43,216 nucleotides of DNA from Planctomycetota bacterium (GTDB lineage Bacteria > Planctomycetota > Planctomycetia > Planctomycetales > Planctomycetaceae), in NCBI GenBank assembly GCA_018242525.1, contig JAFEBS010000032.1, forward strand, positions 1 to 43,216, read 5' to 3'. Positions 17,106 through 26,764 of the stretch are shown piece by piece. The translations under genes and the position numbers were made by a program. The notes beneath the pieces are model-generated. The model ran no database searches. It worked only from the letters and a program-made list of their open reading frames with translations, and was not told the origin of the DNA. How positions within the stretch are numbered: position 1 is the first letter of the stretch; the number at the start of each line of letters is the position of its first letter.

Positions 17106-18827
17106 ATGAGAATCTCCAAGATTGGCTGCCTGCTGGTCTTCGAACTCCTGTGCGTCGCATCGACCGGGGTTATTAACGCAGCCGATACACCGGCCACGGT
17201 TGTCCTGCGCGGGGCGCGAGTGGTCACCGTCGATCCAAACCGGCCGGAAGTCACTGCGGTCGCCATTGGCGGCACCAGGATTGTCGCAGTCGGGTCAGAT
17301 GAATCCATGGCAGTCTGGATTGGACCGAAGACACGCATCATCGAGTGTCGCGGTCGAACAGTTGTTCCCGGGTTCATCGAAGGACATGCGCATTTCACGT
17401 CGCTGGGTCACTCGAAACTGCAACTCGACTTGAGCACCGCCAGTTCGTGGGACGAGATCATTCGAATGGTGGCGGCTGCGGCAAAATCCACACCGGGCGG
17501 ATCGTGGATCGTCGGACGCGGCTGGCACCAGGGAAAATGGCGCGAGCCACCCCTGTCCAATGTTGAGGGATACCCCGATACACTCGAACTATCGCGGGCG
17601 GTTCCCGATCATCCGGTGCTGCTGACTCACGGAACTGGTCACATGGTCCTGGCCAATGAAAGGGCCATGCACCTGGCGGGGATCTCGGCCGAGTCGCCGT
17701 CGCCGCCGGGTGGCGAGATCTTGAAAGCCGGGGATGGGCGACCAATCGGTGTCTTTCGCGAAACAGCCGCGCGTCCGCTCTATCGGGCACTCGAACATTT
17801 CCAGAAAGGCCGGACGCCCGAACAGATCACGACGGACCAGCGAGCTGCCATCAAGGAGGCAGTCGCGGAATGCCTGAAATATGGAGTGACAACCCTGCAC
17901 GACGCAGGCACCTCGCTGTCCGAAGTGGATTTGTTCAAGGAACTGGCGGAGCGGGAGGAATTGCCTGTTCGGCTGTGGGTCATGCTGAACGACGTCAATG
18001 ACGTGCTCGCGACGAATCTGGATCGCTATCGAATGATTGGTGCGTATGACAATCACCTGACCGTGCGCGGGATCAAGCGAATGATTGACGGGGCACTCGG
18101 AACCCACGGTGCCTGGATGCTGGAGCCATACGACGATCTACCGACCAGTCGCGGTCTGAATACGACCTCGCTGCAACAATTGAAACAGAGCGCCGAACTG
18201 GCCATTCGCCACGACTACCAGTTATGTGTGCATGCCATCGGAGATCGTGCCAACCGCGAAGTCTTGACGGTCATGGAGCAGACCTTTCAGGCTCACCCTG
18301 AGAAAACCGATTTGCGGTGGCGGATTGAACATGCTCAACATTTAAATCCTGTGGACATCCCCAGGTTCAAGAAACTCGGCGTGATCGCGTCCATGCAGGG
18401 AAACCATGCCACGTCTGACGGGCCCTTTGTGGTTCAGCGTCTGGGTGAATGGCGAAGTCGCACCGGAGCGTACGCGTGGCGCAGCCTGCTCGACTCGGGA
18501 GCGACGGTCATCAATGGAACGGATGCTCCCGTTGAAACACTCAATCCGCTCGACAGCTTCTACGCCAGCGTCACACGGAAACTGGCGGATGGCATCGAGT
18601 TTTTTCCCGAACAGCGGATGACGCGGACTGAGGCGTTGACGTCCTACACGCGAAACGCCGCCTATGCGGGATTCGAGGAGCAATTCAAGGGAACCATCAC
18701 TGTCGGAAAGCTGGCGGATCTGGTCGTCCTGTCGCACGACATCCTGACCGTTCCAGATTCGGAGCTGAAGCGGGCCCAGGTTGACTACACGATCATCGAT
18801 GGCCGAATCTTGTTTGTCCGGGAATGA
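17106..18827 (+). CDS. exported metal-dependent amidohydrolase (YtcJ/amidohydrolase-3 type)
   Basis: 573 residues. A signal peptide comes first (IGCLLVFELLCVASTG, cleavage near residue 26), then the small beta-sandwich that starts amidohydrolases (VLRGARVVTVDPNRP), the metal-binding GFIEGHAHF with H94 and H96, LCVHAIGDRANREVL and WRIEHAQHL with further metal ligands, and INGTDAPVE with the catalytic Asp. The C-terminus returns to the sandwich (GKLADLVVLS). Length and motif order fit the YtcJ group. Substrate unknown; relatives hydrolyse N-acyl compounds or formamides. ATG at 17106 begins the signal peptide; a GTG nine bases earlier is less likely. Confidence 0.88.
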   Translation: MRISKIGCLLVFELLCVASTGVINAADTPATVVLRGARVVTVDPNRPEVTAVAIGGTRIVAVGSDESMAVWIGPKTRIIECRGRTVVPGFIEGHAHFTSLGHSKLQLDLSTASSWDEIIRMVAAAAKSTPGGSWIVGRGWHQGKWREPPLSNVEGYPDTLELSRAVPDHPVLLTHGTGHMVLANERAMHLAGISAESPSPPGGEILKAGDGRPIGVFRETAARPLYRALEHFQKGRTPEQITTDQRAAIKEAVAECLKYGVTTLHDAGTSLSEVDLFKELAEREELPVRLWVMLNDVNDVLATNLDRYRMIGAYDNHLTVRGIKRMIDGALGTHGAWMLEPYDDLPTSRGLNTTSLQQLKQSAELAIRHDYQLCVHAIGDRANREVLTVMEQTFQAHPEKTDLRWRIEHAQHLNPVDIPRFKKLGVIASMQGNHATSDGPFVVQRLGEWRSRTGAYAWRSLLDSGATVINGTDAPVETLNPLDSFYASVTRKLADGIEFFPEQRMTRTEALTSYTRNAAYAGFEEQFKGTITVGKLADLVVLSHDILTVPDSELKRAQVDYTIIDGRILFVRE

Positions 18828-18927
18828 GCTCACTGGAAACGGGTTTCCACATTTACGGCCGCCGGTCTCGCCGATAACATTGACGCCGACTGATGCGTTC
18901 GTTGGTTTGAATGGTGAGGGGTCAGGC

Positions 18928-20358
18928 ATGCTCACAATGCTCGGAAGTCCGCGGCGATGCTGTGACGGGATTACCCGACGCGAGACGTTACGCGCCGGGG
19001 CGCTGACGGCGCTGGGCGGGTTCGGCCTGCCGCAGATGCTGGCGGCCGAGCAGGCGGGTTCGGTCGAGCGACCGAAAGCCAAAAATGTCATTTTTGTGTT
19101 TCTGCTCGGCGGCGCAGCGACCCAGGACATGTACGATCTGAAGCCGGAGGCACCAGCCGAAGTCCGGAGTCAATTCAAACCAATCGCCACTTCCGTGCCG
19201 GGGATCGAAGTCTGCGAACATCTGCCGAAGCTGGCAGAACTGGCCCATCAGTTTGCCTTTGTCCGGTCCGTCAATCACAAGGCCGGGTGTCACAATTGCC
19301 TTCCCTGTTATACCGGTTATGACCTGACACCGCCGGATCAGCATCCTCGCGACACCGATCCCCCCAGTATGGGATCGGTCTGTGAATATCTGAACGGCGG
19401 CCGGTCCGATTTGCCGCAGTATGTCTACATGCCCAACTGGTTGGGATGGGGTCAATCGTTTCGTCGTGCGGGCCCGTATGGAGGTTTCCTGGGCAAACGG
19501 TACGACGCACTCACGACCGAATGCCAGCCGTACTACGACAAGGGTTCCTTCGCACCAGCAGCAGGGAATCCGCAGATCGTCCGTGGCATGCCATTATTGC
19601 CGAGTACCTCGCTGCAGGATGGCATGACCATCGATCGCTTGAACCTGCGTCGCAGCCTGCTGCAGCAGATTGATGATGAACGTCAGCGGGCCGATCGATT
19701 GGCGGCTGCGTCTTCGTTTCAACGAAATCAGAAGCAAGCGTTCGACATTTTAACATCGTCAAAGATGCGAAAGGCGTTTGATCTGACGCAGGAAGATCCC
19801 AGGACCGTCGAGCGGTACGGTCAGACACTGTTTGGCAATTCCACCCTGATCGCCCGACGACTGATCGAAGCCGGAGTCCGCTTTGTCAATGTCACCTGGG
19901 ATCTGTTCTGGGGACCCGTCAACGTCGACTACGATGCCTGGGACACTCACACGCAGAACTTCAAGATCCTGCAGCACAACAAACTGCCTGGCTTCGACCA
20001 GACGATGTCCGCCCTGATGACAGACTTGCAGAATCGGGGACTGCTGGACGAAACCCTGGTGGTGGTGACCAGCGAGATGGGACGCACACCGCGCATCAAC
20101 GCCAACGCGGGCCGCGACCACTGGACTTTCTGCTACGGCTCGTTGCTGGCGGGAGCGGGTATCCAGGGGGGAACGGTCTACGGTACTTCAGATTCGCAGG
20201 CGGCTTATGTGAAAGACAAGCCGGTTCGACCTGCCGACCTGATTGCGACGGTTTATCGATCCCTGGGCATCGATCCGGGACTGCGAGTCCCCGACCACGG
20301 GAACCGTCCCAACGAAATCGCCCAGGGGGGCCGGGAGATTGATGAGATTATGGCGTGA
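18928..20358 (+). CDS. DUF1501 family protein, Tat-exported (second copy)
   Basis: 476 residues with a twin-arginine signal (ITRRETLRAGALTALGG) and the family marks FLLGGAATQDMYDLKP, NHKAGCHNCLPCYTGYD, TSEMGRTPRIN and GRDHWTFC. ATG at 18928 is preceded by GAGGGG at good spacing. Compared with the first copy, the HGGGHKRMMTGR region is replaced by a Cys-bearing segment with three cysteines in a short span, so the two are not recent duplicates. It starts 100 bases after the amidohydrolase gene and may be co-transcribed with it. Its stop overlaps the convergent unknown gene by 11 bases. Confidence 0.88.
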   Translation: MLTMLGSPRRCCDGITRRETLRAGALTALGGFGLPQMLAAEQAGSVERPKAKNVIFVFLLGGAATQDMYDLKPEAPAEVRSQFKPIATSVPGIEVCEHLPKLAELAHQFAFVRSVNHKAGCHNCLPCYTGYDLTPPDQHPRDTDPPSMGSVCEYLNGGRSDLPQYVYMPNWLGWGQSFRRAGPYGGFLGKRYDALTTECQPYYDKGSFAPAAGNPQIVRGMPLLPSTSLQDGMTIDRLNLRRSLLQQIDDERQRADRLAAASSFQRNQKQAFDILTSSKMRKAFDLTQEDPRTVERYGQTLFGNSTLIARRLIEAGVRFVNVTWDLFWGPVNVDYDAWDTHTQNFKILQHNKLPGFDQTMSALMTDLQNRGLLDETLVVVTSEMGRTPRINANAGRDHWTFCYGSLLAGAGIQGGTVYGTSDSQAAYVKDKPVRPADLIATVYRSLGIDPGLRVPDHGNRPNEIAQGGREIDEIMA

Positions 20359-21475
20359 AACCCGGCCATAAGGTGACAGGCCACGGCGAAACGGGACAAA
20401 TTCGCGTCGCCGCCTCATAATTCGGAACAAACACCAGCCCCTGATCCACAGGCAGATCACTCAAATCCAGATCTCCGGGATGACGCCATTCCCGTTCGAC
20501 GGACCAGTCGAGTCCGCTCTCAGGATCGGACCACTGAAAAAACGGGCGATCCTGATCGTGCAAACTCGTCCACGTCGCTTCATTGCCATAGACAACCGGT
20601 CGCGCCCCACGCTTCAGGAGCCAGTCGCGACGGATACAGAGTCCGAACGGTTCAAAATCCCAGCGAGTGCGATGGCTGCGAAACCTCCGCAAGGCGGGCA
20701 GATCCTGCAGCGGGGCCGACGTCAGGCAGACCATCGGGTAACCACCGCGAATGGTTCGGTGTGAGGCAAACAATCGTCGTTGAGTCACAATCCGTTCCAG
20801 AGCCGCCAGGCGAGAATGATCTGCCTCCGGCGTGTTGTCGAGCAGCGAATCGATGTATTGCTCCTGCGTCTGGCCCGGCCACGGCTGGGGGCAGGATCGC
20901 GTCGAATGTGACAGATAGTCCCAGTCATTCATGGCAGGGAATGGAACAACTTCTATGACCGCAGCAGTCCGGTTTGGTTCAGCCTCAGAAACTAACCCGA
21001 GCGGAGCCTGGTCTGCGATCTCTGGCTCCCACGGGATCGCCCCCAGCGGAATCAGGTCGCCCATCGCAGCCGCTGATTGCAGGTCGGGCAGCGCTACCAG
21101 CACGACGTTTCGTTCTGCCAGCAATCGTTCGCGCAAAGCACGATAAATATTGCCATCGGCACGGACGCCGAGTGCCAGCACTTCATCCGCCTCTGCCACG
21201 ATCGCGCGGTCTCGTTCCGGAATCACATTGTTATCCCGTGGCGGCGAACTGGATTCGGTTGTACGAACTTCAATCCGCCGGACCGGAACGGCCAGTCGCC
21301 CGGCCGCCCGCCGAATGACGTCGATCCCCGCCGTGCCATCGCAGGTCAGCAGAATGTCTCCGCGTTGCGCTACACGTCGCATCGCCGCCCTCAATCCGGA
21401 CAACCACGGTGACTGCGGCGGCATCAGCCGGGGCAGTCGCGACGTCACGATCGCGATGTTGGATGGATCACCCAT
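20348..21475 (-). CDS. unknown protein with Rossmann/SLOG-like N-terminal half
   Basis: 375 residues, no family recognised with confidence. Residues 1-165 alternate hydrophobic strands and helices like a nucleotide-binding Rossmann or SLOG/DprA-like domain (NIAIVTSRLPR, GDILLTCDGTAGIDVIRRA, EADEVLALGVRADGNIYRALRERL, NVVLVALPD). The second half (about 180-365) has conserved-looking aromatic motifs (WDYLSHSTRSC, PWPGQTQEQYID, PVVYGNEATW, DWSVEREWRH, GLVFVPNYEAA); the EREWR element recalls DUF2971-like proteins linked to abortive infection. No signal peptide, so cytosolic. The start codon overlaps the start codon of the divergent gene, and the 3' end overlaps DUF1501 by 11 bases. Confidence 0.7.
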   Translation of the reverse strand: MGDPSNIAIVTSRLPRLMPPQSPWLSGLRAAMRRVAQRGDILLTCDGTAGIDVIRRAAGRLAVPVRRIEVRTTESSSPPRDNNVIPERDRAIVAEADEVLALGVRADGNIYRALRERLLAERNVVLVALPDLQSAAAMGDLIPLGAIPWEPEIADQAPLGLVSEAEPNRTAAVIEVVPFPAMNDWDYLSHSTRSCPQPWPGQTQEQYIDSLLDNTPEADHSRLAALERIVTQRRLFASHRTIRGGYPMVCLTSAPLQDLPALRRFRSHRTRWDFEPFGLCIRRDWLLKRGARPVVYGNEATWTSLHDQDRPFFQWSDPESGLDWSVEREWRHPGDLDLSDLPVDQGLVFVPNYEAATRICPVSPWPVTLWPGFTP

Positions 21476-22019
21476 GACAACTGCTAATTTGCCTGGTCGG
21501 TCGGGATTGATTCCGCTTGAGTATTACTCGCCCACAAAGGCGAGTCTACGCACTTCTGCGGCGACCATGGACCCGGGCACTTCCATACCCAATTCACTGA
21601 GTGTTGCCTTAGACGCCGTGGAAAAGCCGACCAGTTTTGGCGGCATTCCCGCTGAGCCGCAATTGATGGATCGAGCGGACTTGACTTTATTCGCGCCGTT
21701 TGACGAGCCGGGAGAAGTCGCGTGTAACATCGACTTGAGAGGTGCCTTTGAATTCGAGGATGGATGCACAGGTGTGCTGTTCGTTCGCGCTGGTGGTAAG
21801 TCATTCACCCGGGAATTTCACGGAAAGCCGAACGACTTTACGTGTCGATTCAAGTTCGTGCATACGTTAAATGCCGGACTAAATATTTACGTGGAAATCC
21901 TCGTCGAACGAGATCTGACGAAAAAGAGGCTGCCTGGCGGAATGTTTTCCGTGGACTCGATTGATTTCGAGATCAAGCCGGTCAAGTCATCTGCAAAGAA
22001 AAAGGCAACCGGGAAGTAA
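21474..22019 (+). CDS. unknown protein, beta-rich with basic tail
   Basis: 181 residues from the ATG at 21474, or 150 from the ATG at 21567; no family recognised. The middle (LTLFAPFDEPGEVACNIDLRG to the VDSIDFEIKP stretch) alternates short hydrophobic strands, suggesting a beta-sandwich; the C-terminus is Lys-rich (SSAKKKATGK). The DNA is less GC-rich than the surroundings, with several TTA/ATA-type codons after 21850. At the earlier start its ATG shares two bases with the ATG of the opposite-strand gene. It could be an accessory gene acquired recently; function unknown. Confidence 0.6.
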   Translation: MTTANLPGRSGLIPLEYYSPTKASLRTSAATMDPGTSIPNSLSVALDAVEKPTSFGGIPAEPQLMDRADLTLFAPFDEPGEVACNIDLRGAFEFEDGCTGVLFVRAGGKSFTREFHGKPNDFTCRFKFVHTLNAGLNIYVEILVERDLTKKRLPGGMFSVDSIDFEIKPVKSSAKKKATGK

Positions 22020-22106
22020 CCGTGCAGGGGAAACGCAGGGGAAGCCCAACAAATCCAGTCGACGGTCTACACCGTGAACGTGCGTCAGTCCCGGGCTTAT
22101 GAGCGG

Positions 22107-23525
22107 TTATAGTAGCCGCGTCAGCAACTGGCCCTGAACGTCTGTCAAACGGAATTCGCGTCCCTGGTACTTGAACGTCAAGCGCTCGTGATCCAGTCCC
22201 AGCAGATTGAGCACCGTCGCGTTCAGGTCGTGGACGTGAACGGGGTCTGCCGCGATCGTGAATCCCAGTTCGTCGGTTTGACCGTAGCTGACACCCGGCT
22301 TCACTCCGCCGCCCGCGAGCCACATCGTGTACGCATCCTTGTGATGATCGCGTCCCGGCTTGGTCTTGTCGCCGTCACCACTGAGCCCCTGCGCGAGTGG
22401 AGTGCGACCGAATTCACTCCCCCAGATCACCAGCGTCTGGTCCAGCAATCCTCGCTGTTTCAAGTCGCGGATCAGCGCTGCCATCGGTTTGTCGACATCC
22501 CGGCACTTGGCGGGCAACCGTTGCGCCAAATCCGCATGATGGTCCCAGTCGCTGTCGAACAGTTCGACCACCCGCACTCCCCGCTCCACCAGGCGTCTCG
22601 CCAGCAGGCAGTTGTTGGCGAAGGACGCCCGGCCAGGCTGCGCGCCGTACAGTTCCTGCGTGGCTGCCGTTTCCCGCGAAATGTCCATCAATTCGGGGAC
22701 ACTGGACTGCATCCGGAATGCCATCTCGTACTGACTGATCCGGGTGGCGATTTCGGGATCGCCAACGTCCGCCAGTTCGATCTGGTTCAATTGTCCCACC
22801 GCATCCAGGACACGCCGACGACTGGTGGCCTGGTGCCCGGCGGGGTTCGACAGAAACAGGACCGGATCACCCTGCGACCGAAACGGCACCCCCTGCTGAA
22901 CGCTGGGCAAAAACCCGCTGGACCACAGACTGGTCCCGGCCCCGCCGATCGGCCCGCTCTGCAGCACGACGTAGGCGGGCAGGTCCATGGATTCCGAACC
23001 AAGCCCGTAGGTGATCCAGGACCCAAAGCTGGGTCGACCACCCCGACCGAAACCGGTATGCAGAAACATCTGGGCGGGCGCGTGATTGATTTCTTCGGTG
23101 TGCAAGGTCCGGATCACACTGATCTCGTCGGCCACTGCCGCCAGATGAGGCAACAGTTCCGACATCTCCTGGCCGCTGTCGCCGTGCCGGGCGAATTTGA
23201 AACGGGATCCCGACAGCCGCTTGTCATCACCAATGAACGCAAAGCGGCGGCCGGCCAGCAACGATTCCGGGCAGGCCTCACCATCGCGCCGCGCCAGTTC
23301 CGGCTTGGAATCAAACAAGTCCAGTTGCGATGGGGCGCCGATCATGTGCAGGTAAATGACGCTTTTGGCCCGCGGTACAAAATGAGGGCGCCGAGTCGCA
23401 GTTTCGGAAGATGCCCTGGCCGATGTGGCCTCGCTCAGCAGCGTGCCCAGTGACAGCGCGCCAAGACCCAGTCCACTCTGCTGAAAGAAGCCACGGCGGT
23501 CGAGCGGTTGCAGGTGTGAAGTCAT
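22107..23525 (-). CDS. DUF1501 family protein, Tat-exported (third copy, partner of PSCyt)
   Basis: 472 residues: twin-arginine signal (LDRRGFFQQSGLGLGALSLG), then YLHMIGAPSQLDLFDSKP, HTEEINHAPAQMFLHTG, GSEFGRTPLAQG and GRDHHKDAYTMW. The family is DUF1501. It starts three bases after the stop of the PSCyt gene, the standard two-gene arrangement in planctomycetes, so translation is likely coupled; no separate ribosome binding site is visible. The pair is thought to act together in the cell envelope, but no biochemical role is established that I can name. Confidence 0.9.
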   Translation of the reverse strand: MTSHLQPLDRRGFFQQSGLGLGALSLGTLLSEATSARASSETATRRPHFVPRAKSVIYLHMIGAPSQLDLFDSKPELARRDGEACPESLLAGRRFAFIGDDKRLSGSRFKFARHGDSGQEMSELLPHLAAVADEISVIRTLHTEEINHAPAQMFLHTGFGRGGRPSFGSWITYGLGSESMDLPAYVVLQSGPIGGAGTSLWSSGFLPSVQQGVPFRSQGDPVLFLSNPAGHQATSRRRVLDAVGQLNQIELADVGDPEIATRISQYEMAFRMQSSVPELMDISRETAATQELYGAQPGRASFANNCLLARRLVERGVRVVELFDSDWDHHADLAQRLPAKCRDVDKPMAALIRDLKQRGLLDQTLVIWGSEFGRTPLAQGLSGDGDKTKPGRDHHKDAYTMWLAGGGVKPGVSYGQTDELGFTIAADPVHVHDLNATVLNLLGLDHERLTFKYQGREFRLTDVQGQLLTRLL

Positions 23526-23528
23526 GAA

Positions 23529-26471
23529 TCAGTTCTTCGTGATCGTCTCATCCAGGTTTAACAAGGCACTCGCGACGGCAAACCACGCGGGTTCGTCGCG
23601 GCCACCGGCGCTCATTCGTTCTGCATTATACAGTCGCTCCAGCACGGCCAGTTCCGTGGCCCGCGGTGAGCGGGATACAGCCAGGCGGAAGGCGAGTTTC
23701 AGCTTGCCGGTCAGATCCGTCGCCACTTCGTCGTGCTGAATCCGCTGAGCGAATGCGCGAGCAGCTGCTACATAGACCGGGTCATTCAACAGGACCAGTG
23801 CCTGCAACGGAGTGTTGGAACGAACTCGCTTGACCCGGCACGCCAACCGCGCTGTGGCGTCGAAACTGATAAAACTGGGATAGGGGGACATCCGCTTCAG
23901 GACGACATAAATGCCACGACGATATTGCTCGCTGCCGGGGCTGACGACGTACTCATATTTTTCACCGCCGACCTTGTCCCATAAGCCTGCGGGCTGTGCC
24001 GGGCGAATTGGCGGGCCGAACTGCTGGCGGCTGAGCAATCCGGCAATCTCCAGGGCGTTGTCCCGAATCGATTCGGCACTCAACCGGAATCGCGGGCCGC
24101 GAGCCAGCATTCGATTGTGGGGATCAACTTCGAGCAGTTCGGGCGTGATGCGGGACGACTGACGGTACGTTTCGCTGGTGACGATCGTCTGCAGCAGTTT
24201 CTTCCGGGACCATCCGTTCTCCATGAATTCGACCGCCAGCCAGTCGAGCAGTTCCGGATGTGAAGGACGCTCACCCTTGATTCCAAAATCTTCCGGGGTG
24301 CTGACCAACCCATCGCCAAAAATCTCGCCCCAGATGCGGTTGACGGTCACGCGTGCCACCACGGGGTTGTCGCGACGGACCAGCCAGCGGGCCAGCGTCA
24401 ACCGATTCGGCAATTCCCCATCGTGAGTCTGAAGCGGAGGCAGGACCGCGGGAGTTGACGGTTCGATGGCATCTCCGGGGGCACGGAAATCGCCTCGTTG
24501 CAACATCATTGTCGGACGCGGTTGGACAATGGTCTGCATGACCAGAGTCCGCGGCTGACCGAGTTCCTGAAGCTGCTTTTCCAGTTCCACAAGGCGTGCC
24601 TTCAATGCGGTCTGTTCCGGGGAGTCTTTGGTCGACACGGCTGGCTGAGGATACTCGCCCGTGATTGCCGAGATTCGCAGCCTGCCAATCGTTCGCGCGC
24701 TGCCATACTTCTGGATCAACTTGAACGTCAGCAGTGAGTTGTCCTGCACGGGCAGCGGTTTCACGGCTCGAAACATGGCCCAATGCGGTTGATGAAACGC
24801 GGGCGCAATCGCCCAGCCCGATTTCGGATCACCGTCGATGGCTCCTGCCACGTCCCACTTCTGTTGCGAGAAATCGGCCCTGGCGTCCGTGAGCTTGACC
24901 GGTTCAGGACGGGCCTCCTGGCGGTCCGCGGGCGTCAATGTCACGTTGAATTCGTTCAAAATAAAGTTAGTGCGATCTGGATCGCCCCGGCCCGGGCCCA
25001 TCCCTGGCAGCGACGGATCGGTCAGAGTCTCCAGTTTGAAGCCAACAATCCCCTTTAACGAACTCGGCACGGTCACTGTGTACGTATCCACGGCTGGGGG
25101 ATCGCCGAGCAACAGTACGGACCCATCGTCCAGCAGTCGATGATCCGCCCCCTGGTCCGAGCGAAAGTCCGTGGGCTTCAGGATGTGTAATTCGAATGGA
25201 CGCGGGCTCGTTGAATCCGTTCGCGTCGCCGCCAGTTCGGCCGCCTCGTTTTCCAACCTGGTAAGTTCGGTCTTGAGGCGGGTCACTTCCGTCGTCAGGT
25301 GCCGTCGTTTCTCGGCATTGTGAGGATCGCTGATGGACATGTACGGTCCCAGAAACCGGATGGAACCGGGAACCTTTGGTTTCGAGCGATCGGCTTCCAG
25401 TTCCGTCTGGTTGAAGAACGCGAACAGCCCATAATAGTCGCGTGTCGTGAACGGGTCATACTTGTGATTGTGACATTGGCAGCATTCCAGCGTCGTCCCC
25501 AGCCAGACGGCACCGAGCGTGTTGACACGGTCAAACACCTGATTGACGCGGTTTTCTTCGGGATCCGTCCCCGCTTCCACATTGCACGGGGCACACCGAT
25601 TGAACCCGGTGGCGATCTTTTGAGATTCCGTCGCGTTCGGCAGCAGATCGCCTGCCAACTGTTCGATCGTAAACTGATCAAACGGCATGTCGTTGTTCAG
25701 AGCGGTGATGACCCAGTCTCGATAGGGCCACAAGTCGCGCAGGTCGTCCCGTTGAAATCCGTGTGAATCGGCGTAACGAGCGGCATCGAGCCAGGGGCGA
25801 GCCCACTTTTCACCGTATTGAGGCGAGTTCAAGAGTTCCGCGGTGAGCGTCTCCACAGCCTCAGACACGTTCTTCTCTCCGGCCGCCACAAACGCGTCAA
25901 CGACCGCCGGAGTTGGCGGCAGACCTGTCAAATCGAGATGCAGCCGTCGACACAGGATCGCCAGGTCTGCCATGGGTGAGGGGACCAGTTCGGCCTGTTG
26001 TAGGCGCTGGCGGACGAACGCGTCCACCGGGTGAATGTCCGCCAAAGGCGGTTGCGGTCGCACCGGGGCGACATACGCCCAGTGTGCGGCCGGTTTCACA
26101 CCATCTGCCCAAGGGGCGCCGGCGGCGATCCACTGTCGGATCCGATCGACATCCGCCTTCGACAGGACGTCTCCGCGGTTGGGCATCACCTCGGGATCGT
26201 CCCTCGTCAGCGAGATCCGCCGCATCAGTTCGCTCTTGGCGGGCTGGCCGGGGACAATAACGTTACCACTGTCTCCGCCTTTAAGCATCCCCTCGCGCGA
26301 ATCCAGCCGCAGCCCTCCCTGTTGCTTCAACGTTCCATGGCATTCCAGGCAGGTCCGCTGCAGGATGGGATACACGTCACGTGCAAAATCGACAGTCGGT
26401 TCCACGGCACGAGCGGACAACTGCCAGCCAAGCAGACTCAGGAGAATCGTCACTCGAAACGTCGCAGTCAT
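23529..26471 (-). CDS. PSCyt-type protein: cytochrome-c-like domain, DUF1549 and DUF1553
   Basis: 980 residues with a signal peptide (about 1-22). A planctomycete cytochrome C domain follows with the haem-attachment motif CLECH at 41-45 and a later Met-rich ligand region (DPEVMPNRGD). DUF1549 (about 145-360) carries QRDDLRDLWPYRDWVITALN, RCAPCNVEAGTDPEENRVNQV and CCQCHNHKYDPFTTRDYYGLFAFFN; a middle region (about 430-650) looks like a beta-sandwich. DUF1553 (about 700-955) includes LARWLVRRDNPVVARVTVNRIW, TPEDFG and RGPRFRLSAESIRD. ATG at 26471 has AGGTGA 8 bases before it. Export plus a c-type haem motif implies periplasmic redox or polysaccharide work; the substrate is unknown. Confidence 0.92.
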   Translation of the reverse strand: MTATFRVTILLSLLGWQLSARAVEPTVDFARDVYPILQRTCLECHGTLKQQGGLRLDSREGMLKGGDSGNVIVPGQPAKSELMRRISLTRDDPEVMPNRGDVLSKADVDRIRQWIAAGAPWADGVKPAAHWAYVAPVRPQPPLADIHPVDAFVRQRLQQAELVPSPMADLAILCRRLHLDLTGLPPTPAVVDAFVAAGEKNVSEAVETLTAELLNSPQYGEKWARPWLDAARYADSHGFQRDDLRDLWPYRDWVITALNNDMPFDQFTIEQLAGDLLPNATESQKIATGFNRCAPCNVEAGTDPEENRVNQVFDRVNTLGAVWLGTTLECCQCHNHKYDPFTTRDYYGLFAFFNQTELEADRSKPKVPGSIRFLGPYMSISDPHNAEKRRHLTTEVTRLKTELTRLENEAAELAATRTDSTSPRPFELHILKPTDFRSDQGADHRLLDDGSVLLLGDPPAVDTYTVTVPSSLKGIVGFKLETLTDPSLPGMGPGRGDPDRTNFILNEFNVTLTPADRQEARPEPVKLTDARADFSQQKWDVAGAIDGDPKSGWAIAPAFHQPHWAMFRAVKPLPVQDNSLLTFKLIQKYGSARTIGRLRISAITGEYPQPAVSTKDSPEQTALKARLVELEKQLQELGQPRTLVMQTIVQPRPTMMLQRGDFRAPGDAIEPSTPAVLPPLQTHDGELPNRLTLARWLVRRDNPVVARVTVNRIWGEIFGDGLVSTPEDFGIKGERPSHPELLDWLAVEFMENGWSRKKLLQTIVTSETYRQSSRITPELLEVDPHNRMLARGPRFRLSAESIRDNALEIAGLLSRQQFGPPIRPAQPAGLWDKVGGEKYEYVVSPGSEQYRRGIYVVLKRMSPYPSFISFDATARLACRVKRVRSNTPLQALVLLNDPVYVAAARAFAQRIQHDEVATDLTGKLKLAFRLAVSRSPRATELAVLERLYNAERMSAGGRDEPAWFAVASALLNLDETITKN

Positions 26472-26560
26472 GGAACGTCACCTCGTTCGCGGAAATTCCG
26501 ACACCAGCAGCATACACAATCGTGCTTGTGGCGTGCATTGCCGGAAGGAAGCAAACCAAC

Positions 26561-26696
26561 GCCATCGCCTTTTTCAAATTGGTATGTCACGGTCTTACCG
26601 TCTTCGGGAAGGCCGTGCGAGTGCTCAATCGAGCACGGCCTTGTCGCGGACTTTAAGACCGTGGCACCCGAGTCCCAATTTGAAAAAGGTGATGGC
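26561..26696. repeat. 136-bp palindromic element, copy 1
   Basis: Terminal inverted repeats of 22 bp with one mismatch (GCCATCGCCTTTTTCAAATTGG at 26561-26582, complement at 26675-26696). Inside, a second pair of inverted arms (ACGGTCTTACCGTCTTCGGG and TTAAGACCGT near 26651-26664) folds the whole into a long hairpin. The same element, reversed, is at 37951-38087. It lies in the 293-base gap between the PSCyt and DUF3999 genes and contains no ORF of its own. Size and structure fit a non-autonomous MITE-like or REP-type repeat. Confidence 0.88.
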
Positions 26697-26764
26697 GTCG
26701 GGAGGCAGTCGACGAGGCGAAGACTGCTTTTCAGGTGGGCTGGCCGTGAACGGTTCGGTTGGAG

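Noticed and set aside
22188..23453. Plus-strand ORF of 421 codons
   Set aside because: Antisense to the third DUF1501 gene; low-information composition typical of GC-rich shadows.
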